Positions 6,266 through 9,580 of a stretch of 9,580 nucleotides of DNA are shown piece after piece. The DNA lies in contig JAIVIG010000024.1 of the NCBI GenBank assembly GCA_020200675.1, positions 1 through 9,580 of the forward strand, in the 5' to 3' direction. Positions within the stretch are counted from its first letter, which is position 1, and every line of letters starts with the position of its first letter. This stretch comes from Actinomycetota bacterium (lineage in GTDB: Bacteria; Actinomycetota; Rubrobacteria; Rubrobacterales; Rubrobacteraceae). A program made the translations under genes and the position numbers. Below the pieces are notes generated by a model that searched no databases, was not told the DNA's origin, and was given only the letters and a program-made list of their open reading frames with translations.

Positions 6266-6274
6266 TGTTAAGAT
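6266..6274 (+). promoter_or_regulatory. Possible extended -10 element for the regulator gene
   Basis: TGTTAAGAT has the TGn extension plus TAAGAT (4 of 6 to TATAAT). The -35 position 17 bp upstream falls inside the repeated motif at 6237-6260 and has no good consensus, as expected for a promoter that depends on a bound activator. Transcription would start near 6281 and give a ~30-nt leader to the GTG at 6310. Confidence 0.28.
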
Positions 6275-6309
6275 TTGCGATGCTCGTTCTGATCCTACGG
6301 AGGAACCGC

Positions 6310-6351
6310 GTGACCTTCGAAAAGTTCAAGTTCGCCACCGATTCGGGGTAA
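6310..6351 (+). CDS. 13-codon ORF directly upstream of, and in frame with, the response regulator
   Basis: GTG 6310 has a strong SD (CGGAGG, 6299-6304) and encodes MTFEKFKFATDSG, stopping at TAA 6349-6351. The response-regulator frame continues without shift just beyond the stop. Three readings are possible: a leader peptide whose termination feeds re-initiation at the next codons, an N-terminal extension cut by a recent nonsense mutation, or a sequence error. The sequence alone cannot separate these. Confidence 0.35.
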   Translation: MTFEKFKFATDSG

Positions 6352-6354
6352 GCG

Positions 6355-7029
6355 ATAGAAGAACGTCCGACAACGGTTCTGCTGGCCGACGACCACACCA
6401 TGTTCCGCGAGGGACTGGCTGGGCTTCTAACCTCCTACGGGGGCCTGGAGGTGGTCGGGGAGACGACCAACGACCAAGGGGCGGTGGCCCTGGCCCGCGA
6501 GTTGAAGCCCGACGTGGTCGTCATGCAGGTGCAGATGCCGTTCGAGAAGGCCAAGGAAGCCCTCGATCAGATGCGCGCGGTTGAGCCTACGCCGAAGGTG
6601 GTAATCGTCACCATGTTCGAAGACCCCAGTCTCATACGGGATCTCTTGAAGCTGGGGGCCAGCGGCTACGTCTTGAAGAGCTCCTCGTCGAGGCATCTCA
6701 TCGGCACGGTACGGGCCGCGGTCTTCGCCCCGAAGGAGGGGAACGTAGTGGTAGGCATGCCGCGTGAGATGCTGGAGGAGGCCGAGGGAGGCTCGGAGGG
6801 CGTACTCTCCGCCCGGGAGCTAGAGATCCTGCTTCTCGCCGCCCAGGGCTTGAGCAACCGCCAGATAGCCACCAGGATCCACCTAGCAGAGGGCACCGTC
6901 AAGCGCCACCTCCACAACTGCTACCACAAGATGGAGGTCGGCTCGCGGGGCGAGGCAATCAGAAAAGCCCTCCACGAGGAGTGGATCACCGTCAGTGAGA
7001 TCACCCAAGAGGAGGAAAAAGAGGTGTAG
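6355..7029 (+). CDS. Atypical NarL/LuxR-family response regulator lacking the phosphoacceptor Asp
   Basis: A receiver domain followed by a LuxR-type DNA-binding domain. Similarity begins at TTVLLADDHTMFREGL, encoded from about 6370, so the ATG at 6400 would cut off the first strand and the acidic pair. No ATG, GTG or TTG lies between the TAA at 6349 and 6400; 6355 is an ATA, used here as a nominal start giving 224 residues. Acidic DD is at 12-13, and Thr and Lys of the receiver pocket at 86 and 108 (VIVTMF, YVLKS). The phosphorylated aspartate is replaced by Gln 58 in VVVMQVQMP (codon CAG, 6526-6528). The HTH starts with LSARELEILLLAAQGLSN at 151 and includes TVKRHLHN. No histidine kinase is nearby. 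It probably binds DNA without conventional phosphorylation. Confidence 0.85.
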   Translation: MEERPTTVLLADDHTMFREGLAGLLTSYGGLEVVGETTNDQGAVALARELKPDVVVMQVQMPFEKAKEALDQMRAVEPTPKVVIVTMFEDPSLIRDLLKLGASGYVLKSSSSRHLIGTVRAAVFAPKEGNVVVGMPREMLEEAEGGSEGVLSARELEILLLAAQGLSNRQIATRIHLAEGTVKRHLHNCYHKMEVGSRGEAIRKALHEEWITVSEITQEEEKEV

Positions 7030-7058
7030 CCCGGAGGCAAGACGGGTTAGTCCTACAC
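7024..7058. terminator. Inverted repeat joining two convergent stop codons
   Basis: GTGTAG (7024-7029) pairs with CTACAC (7053-7058), and CCCG (7030-7033) with CGGG (7043-7046) inside, leaving a 9-nt loop and a 6-nt bulge. The outer arms contain the TAG of the regulator and the TAG of the opposing gene. TTCTTT follows on the + side. It could be a compact bidirectional terminator, although the stem is interrupted and the T tract weak. Confidence 0.35.
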
Positions 7059-7394
7059 TTCTTTGGGGATCATCTTTTCCGCCTCGTCCACCACAGCGAG
7101 CAGGTCCTCTGTACAGATATCCTTTACCTCCCGGGCCCGCCCGTCCACGCTGATCCTGGCGTCCATGCTAGCGCCGAGCAGTATCTCCACCCGGCATAGG
7201 ACTCCCGACAGCCCATCCGGCGCGGCTCCGTCGTTATCGTCGAGCACGACCAAGTGCGGTTCGAAGCGCTCTGTCTCCCGGTCGAGGACCTCCGGGGGGC
7301 AGAGCAACACCTCAGCGTCTGGACGGTGTTGGTGGAGTGAAAGCGCTATTACCTCGCGGTACATGCGCGGCTTTACGGCAACCAGTATGCGCAT
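7053..7394 (-). CDS. 113-aa conserved hypothetical protein, possibly receiver-like
   Basis: ATG at 7394 has AAGGAG 10 nt upstream on the minus strand. The product opens MRILVAVKPRMYREVIALSL, then EVLLCPPEVLDRE and PHLVVLDDND. Strand-helix alternation with an acid-rich turn resembles a degenerate response-regulator receiver fold, but the conserved Thr and Lys are not evident, so this is only a hint. The C-terminal part contains ARISVDGRAREVKDI and an acidic helix. There are no membrane segments. I recall similar proteins next to LuxR-type genes in Rubrobacter-like genomes, function unknown. It converges on the atypical regulator, and a copy of the same motif lies upstream of both. It might be a partner or antagonist of the regulator; that is speculation. 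Confidence 0.75.
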   Translation of the reverse strand: MRILVAVKPRMYREVIALSLHQHRPDAEVLLCPPEVLDRETERFEPHLVVLDDNDGAAPDGLSGVLCRVEILLGASMDARISVDGRAREVKDICTEDLLAVVDEAEKMIPKEV

Positions 7395-7462
7395 GATCCG
7401 TACGCTCCTTCCTCATGAAACGCTCAACACGAACCGCAGCGCATGAAAACCGCCCACAATAG

Positions 7463-7491
7463 AGTATCTCAAGCTAGTCTACACTCAATAA
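7463..7491 (-). promoter_or_regulatory. Possible promoter of the 113-aa gene
   Basis: On the minus strand, TTATTG (7491-7486) and GATACT (7468-7463) are 17 bp apart, and TGA before GATACT gives an extended -10. The -35 is poor. A copy of the repeated motif lies ~25 bp further upstream (7517-7540), the same general arrangement as at the first gene of the window. Confidence 0.26.
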
Positions 7492-7516
7492 CTTCGGATT
7501 TAGCCGATACGAGCCG

Positions 7517-7540
7517 AGAATGTATCAGAGTGTGTAACGC
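7517..7540 (-). promoter_or_regulatory. Copy C of the 24-bp repeated motif
   Basis: On the minus strand this reads TTACACACTCTGATACATTCT after three other bases. It matches the copy at 7615-7638 at 18 of 24 positions, sharing TACACACT and GATACAT at the same spacing. It lies upstream of the 113-aa gene in the same orientation as that gene. Confidence 0.42.
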
Positions 7541-7614
7541 GCCTCACGAAGGCGAGTTCGTCCGGAGCCTCCGCCGCCGCGGATCTTCGTAATTGCGTGC
7601 CTATTGATGTGCTT

Positions 7615-7638
7615 CCACTACACACTTCGATACATCCT
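7615..7638 (+). promoter_or_regulatory. Copy D of the 24-bp repeated motif
   Basis: CCACTACACACTTCGATACA followed by TCCT. This is the copy closest to the consensus of all four. TACA occurs twice, 12 bp apart (7619-7622 and 7631-7634), which could reflect two half-sites on the same helix face. It points toward the split small gene and desaturase on the + strand, about 150 bp away. Confidence 0.45.
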
Positions 7639-7668
7639 GGTCGAGAAGCGCTGAAGTAGCTCTCGGTA

Positions 7669-7689
7669 CGTTCGCGAACGGGATATATT
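7669..7689 (+). promoter_or_regulatory. Perfect palindrome abutting a -10-like hexamer (candidate operator)
   Basis: CGTTCGCGAACG at 7669-7680 is a perfect 12-bp palindrome. TATATT at 7684-7689 is a good -10 hexamer (5 of 6), so the palindrome would occupy the -10/-35 spacer, where a bound repressor would block transcription. The -35 position (about 7661-7666) has no consensus. The half-sites are GTTC then GAAC, the reverse arrangement of the Gram-positive LexA box GAAC-N4-GTTC, so I do not call it a LexA site. It probably controls the 7784-9026 cluster. Confidence 0.4.
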
Positions 7690-7783
7690 CTTGTGGTGGC
7701 CATAGCCTGGCGCCCACTATTACCCCCTCCTTAGGGTGCCGGGCCTCTTGCTGCAGTAGGAGATTTCGAACAAAGGAGTATTG

Positions 7784-7938
7784 ATGGCGAGCTACGAAGA
7801 GCGCACTGACCGCTACGCGGCGTTGGGGAAAGTTAACCGGTGAAGGTGATCGAGCGCATAGAAGCGCACTACGATGTCCAAGTGGTGGAGTCGGGACTCT
7901 CAGTCGGACCGGTAGCCGGGTCGGGAAGGATCATATGA
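7784..7938 (+). pseudogene. Split or frameshifted small gene in two overlapping pieces
   Basis: ATG 7784, with SD AAAGGAG (7772-7778), encodes 19 residues (MASYEERTDRYAALGKVNR) and stops at TGA 7841-7843. A second frame starts with GTG 7840, overlapping that stop as GTGA, and encodes 32 residues (KVIERIEAHYDVQVVESG and a Gly/Ser-rich end). Its TGA at 7936-7938 overlaps the desaturase ATG. Read through one frameshift near 7838, the pieces form a continuous acidic-basic helix like small actinobacterial proteins I recall beginning 'YEERxxRYAxxG..V.ERIEAHY'. I therefore favour one gene broken by an indel, and its C-terminus also looks non-native. Alternatively both pieces are real microproteins or a translational relay to the desaturase. 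Confidence 0.5.
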
Positions 7939-9026
7939 AATCAGACGGGCTGTCCCCGTCCGATACGCTGGGCGAGAGCCTAGCCCCACCCCTTATCGAA
8001 GGAGCTGCCTCCCGCTCACGGACCAATCGATACGCCGAATTGAAGCGGCTCATCAAGCAGAACGGGCTGCTGGACCGGCAGCCCGCCTACTACGTGGGCA
8101 AGATCTCCTTCACCCTCGGCCTGCTGGCGACGAGCCTGATTTTACTGCTGATCCTCGACAATCCCTGGCTTCAACTCCTGAACGCCGCCTATCTGGCCTT
8201 CGTCTTCGTTCAGATCAGCCTCGTCGCCCATGACTGCGGGCACCGGCAGTTTTCCTTCCGCGCTTCTTGGAAGAACGACTGTCTCACCCTCATCCTCGGC
8301 AACCTATTGCTCGGCGTGAGCCGCCAGTGGTGGATCGACAAGCACAATGAGCATCACGGCCATCCGAACCAGATAGACGTAGACCCCGACGTAGACATTC
8401 CGCTGCTCGCCTTCGAAGAAGAGCAGGCTCTCGACAAGCGAGGGCTCGCACGGTTCGTCGTGAAGTACCAGGCCGGCTTGATATTTCCGCTATCGCTACT
8501 GCAGTCGCTCAGCATGACTCGCAACAGCATCCGGTTCCTTATAGAGAAGAAGGCAAAGAGTACGTTGGCCGAAGCACTTGTTATAGGAGCGCACTTCGCG
8601 TTGTACTTCGGCTTGCTGTTCTCCGTACTGGAACCTTTGCAGGCGATGTTGTTCATCGCCGTCCATCGCGGGCTCTTCGGCGTGTACATGGTCTCGATCT
8701 TCGCGCCCAACCATAAAGCGATGCCCATTCTGGACAGGGCCAGCCAGCTGGACTTCCTGCGCCGGCAGGTGCTGACCAGCCGGAACGTCATCGCCCACCC
8801 GATCACCGACTTCTGGTATGGCGGCCTCAACTATCAGATCGAACACCACTTGTTCCCAAGACTCCCCCGAAACAAGTTGCGAGAAGCGCAGCCAATCGTC
8901 AAAGACTTCTGTCGCATCCACTCTATCGCTTACCACGAGACCAGTGTGCTCCGGTCCTACCGGGAGATCCTGCAACACCTGCATGAGGTCGGCGCACCGC
9001 TCCGCGAAGCAAGGAAAGCGAGTTGA
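7935..9026 (+). CDS. Membrane fatty acid desaturase, DesA3/delta-6-like family
   Basis: A 363-aa di-iron integral-membrane desaturase that inserts double bonds into acyl chains. The three histidine clusters are HDCGH (99-103), HNEHH in KHNEHHGHPN (137-141) and QIEHH in NYQIEHHLFPRLP (301-305). The Gln in the last box is typical of front-end/linoleoyl-CoA desaturase-like enzymes and of mycobacterial DesA3-like proteins. Hydrophobic spans are near 56-75, 81-97, 115-128 and two pairs after residue 210. There is no N-terminal cytochrome b5 domain, so it needs a separate electron donor. ATG 7935 overlaps the preceding stop (ATGA) and has GGAAGGA five bases upstream. It belongs to a different subfamily from the delta-9 enzyme at 5170-5970, so the region offers two regiochemistries. 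Substrate and position of the double bond are inferred only from family. Confidence 0.93.
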   Translation: MKSDGLSPSDTLGESLAPPLIEGAASRSRTNRYAELKRLIKQNGLLDRQPAYYVGKISFTLGLLATSLILLLILDNPWLQLLNAAYLAFVFVQISLVAHDCGHRQFSFRASWKNDCLTLILGNLLLGVSRQWWIDKHNEHHGHPNQIDVDPDVDIPLLAFEEEQALDKRGLARFVVKYQAGLIFPLSLLQSLSMTRNSIRFLIEKKAKSTLAEALVIGAHFALYFGLLFSVLEPLQAMLFIAVHRGLFGVYMVSIFAPNHKAMPILDRASQLDFLRRQVLTSRNVIAHPITDFWYGGLNYQIEHHLFPRLPRNKLREAQPIVKDFCRIHSIAYHETSVLRSYREILQHLHEVGAPLREARKAS

Positions 9027-9036
9027 GATACCGGCG

Positions 9037-9053
9037 CGCGCTCCTTGAGCGCG
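9037..9053 (+). terminator. Hairpin after the desaturase (possible terminator without T tract)
   Basis: CGCGCTC (9037-9043) and GAGCGCG (9047-9053) form a perfect 7-bp stem with a CTT loop, starting 11 nt after the desaturase stop. The stem is strong but no T run follows, so termination would need Rho or the hairpin may only protect the 3' end. Confidence 0.42.
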
Positions 9054-9083
9054 GTGGGATGTCGATCCCTCGTGAGGATTACT

Positions 9084-9170
9084 TACGTACACCGCGTGAA
9101 CCGGCCCCGACAGGTAGCCGAGGACCGTCAGGATGACGTTGAACCAGAACTGCCTGGTGAAACCGACTTC
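9084..9170 (-). pseudogene. YqaE/Pmp3 (UPF0057) family membrane protein remnant
   Basis: The minus strand encodes EVGFTRQFWFNVILTVLGYL continuing with SGPVHAVYV, 29 residues matching the second half of YqaE/Pmp3 proteins (consensus like QFWINxLLTxLGYxPGxxHAxYV). These are ~50-55-aa two-helix membrane proteins linked to salt, cold and membrane-potential stress. The first helix with its LPP motif is not in this frame; ALVLPAG appears in another frame just upstream (9179-9199), pointing to a frameshift. There is no ATG, GTG or TTG start at the right place. The reading frame runs on past the normal end into the antisense of the desaturase with no stop. I infer a decayed gene. It was convergent with the desaturase, and similar membrane-adaptation roles are plausible. 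Confidence 0.68.
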
Positions 9171-9292
9171 CGTTGGTGCCGGCTGGAAGAACGAGTGCCT
9201 TGCAATTATCGGAAACTCGGCTGTGCGATGGCGCGCCTTCTTCGTTATGCTTGGCTACGCGGCGAGATAAGGGCGACAGGGAGGCTCGTCAA

Positions 9293-9463
9293 ATGGCGGA
9301 GCAAAAGCAGCCCGAAAGACACAGCTCGGGATTATTCAGGCTCTTCGAGCGGGGAGTCGATACCGCGGCTCGCAACAACGTCACAGCTATGGGCTACTCC
9401 ATTAGCATCACCGCGGCCTTCGCACTTCTGCAAACCTCTCGGAGCGATACCGGAATCTGGTAG
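9293..9463 (+). CDS. 56-aa hypothetical protein, possibly truncated membrane protein
   Basis: ATG 9293 has a good SD (AGGGAGG, 9278-9284); a longer frame from 9173 has none. A polar start is followed by GLFRLFERGVDTAARNNVTA and one helix, MGYSISITAAFALLQTS. The product then ends abruptly with SRSDTGIW. One helix following an amphipathic N-terminus looks like the beginning of a longer multi-pass protein, and I weakly recall actinobacterial proteins with an 'AMGYSxxITAxFALL' segment that go on to several helices. No continuation is recognisable in other frames downstream, so it may be truncated. Function is unknown. Confidence 0.55.
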   Translation: MAEQKQPERHSSGLFRLFERGVDTAARNNVTAMGYSISITAAFALLQTSRSDTGIW

Positions 9464-9558
9464 TGGCTCAATCATGGGAGATAAGAGAGATTGTAGCGGT
9501 GTAGAAAGAGCCGCAAGCAAATCTCGTGCATCCGATCCGATTTGGAGAACGAGAGACT

Positions 9559-9579
9559 CTTTCGCACGAAGCGCGAAAG
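9559..9579. other. Perfect 7-bp inverted repeat at the window edge
   Basis: CTTTCGC (9559-9565) pairs with GCGAAAG (9573-9579) over a 7-nt loop. It lies ~95 bp past the last ORF. What follows is outside the window, so a terminator or operator cannot be decided. The rest of 9464-9558 shows no gene. Confidence 0.3.
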
Positions 9580-9580
9580 C

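Larger units (their letters stand above)
7395..7783. other. 389-bp regulatory-looking intergenic region
   Basis: I see no credible gene here. A 67-codon minus-strand frame (7500-7703) lacks an SD and any family signal. Base composition is more AT-rich than neighbouring genes. It holds two oppositely oriented copies of the repeated motif (7517-7540 and 7615-7638), a 12-bp perfect palindrome beside a TATATT hexamer (7669-7689), a possible minus-strand promoter (7463-7491), and a small ACGAA/TTCGT hairpin near 7546-7561. It must serve the 113-aa gene to the left and the coupled desaturase cluster to the right. Confidence 0.5.

Noticed and set aside
6019..6351. A 110-codon + strand frame ending just before the response regulator
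   Set aside because: Its composition is Arg/Ser/Pro-rich without domains or an SD. Only the last 13 codons, from GTG 6310 with a strong SD, are worth keeping as a possible leader.
7541..7600. Possible tRNA-like segment (contains GAGTTCGTCC)
   Set aside because: Only a T-arm-like string and one small hairpin are present; no acceptor, anticodon or D arm could be assembled.
7669..7680. LexA/SOS box
   Set aside because: The half-sites are in the wrong order (GTTC-GAAC rather than GAAC-N4-GTTC) and no DNA repair gene follows.
7500..7703. A 67-codon minus-strand frame in the large intergenic gap
   Set aside because: No SD, no recognisable pattern, and it overlaps two copies of the repeated motif and a palindrome, which fits regulatory DNA better.
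8496..9092. A 198-codon minus-strand frame
   Set aside because: Most is antisense to the second desaturase. Only its upstream continuation (9084-9170) carries real similarity, to YqaE/Pmp3.
9228..9580. A frame from ATG 9228 open to the window end, starting MARLLRYAWLRGEIRATGRL
   Set aside because: The first residues look plausible, but after ~25 codons it becomes Ser/Arg/Pro-rich out-of-frame sequence over the better-supported ORF at 9293. It has no good SD.

Overview
The window is high-GC bacterial chromosome with actinobacterial character. Starts are a mix of ATG, GTG and TTG behind clear Shine-Dalgarno (SD) sequences. Several products resemble families I associate with the deep-branching actinobacterial genus Rubrobacter: small conserved membrane proteins, an orphan LuxR-type regulator next to a short hypothetical protein, and integral-membrane desaturases. 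The genus is an inference from recalled family resemblance, not a proof. I see no rRNA, tRNA, CRISPR array, insertion sequence or phage gene.

Region 1 (about 1-3050, + strand) is a series of small, mostly membrane-associated genes. It holds an 85-aa two-helix protein, a structured RNA-like stretch ending in a good Rho-independent terminator, 28-aa and 32-aa microproteins, an AIM24-family protein, a YjdF-like (DUF2238-like) membrane protein, a 39-aa microprotein, a 69-aa TM2-like protein, and an 86-aa protein whose C-terminal helix resembles the 32-aa one. Several are too short for ordinary gene calling; their SD sites and hydrophobic composition support them.

Region 2 (3179-5970) concerns lipids. 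A probable SAM-dependent methyltransferase is followed after 2 nt by a diacylglycerol/lipid kinase. Convergent to them is an acyl-CoA delta-9 type desaturase with its three histidine boxes.

Region 3 (5971-7783) is regulatory. A NarL/LuxR-type response regulator lacks the phosphoacceptor aspartate (Gln in its place) and has no canonical start codon upstream of its receiver domain: the GTG that has a strong SD runs into TAA after 13 codons. A conserved 113-aa protein of unknown function converges on it. A 24-bp motif (core CTACACACTTCG, then CAT) occurs upstream of both genes, again in the 389-bp gap before region 4, and again at the left end ahead of the first gene.

Region 4 (7784-9580) has a split or frameshifted small gene whose two pieces overlap by GTGA and then join a second, DesA3/delta-6-like desaturase by ATGA. 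A decayed YqaE/Pmp3 membrane-protein fragment on the minus strand and a short, possibly truncated membrane ORF follow.

Taken together, two desaturases, a lipid kinase, a methyltransferase, many tiny membrane proteins and a Pmp3 remnant suggest an accessory region for membrane-lipid composition or envelope stress. An atypical, possibly phosphorylation-independent regulator with shared upstream sites could tie parts of it together. That linkage is inference.
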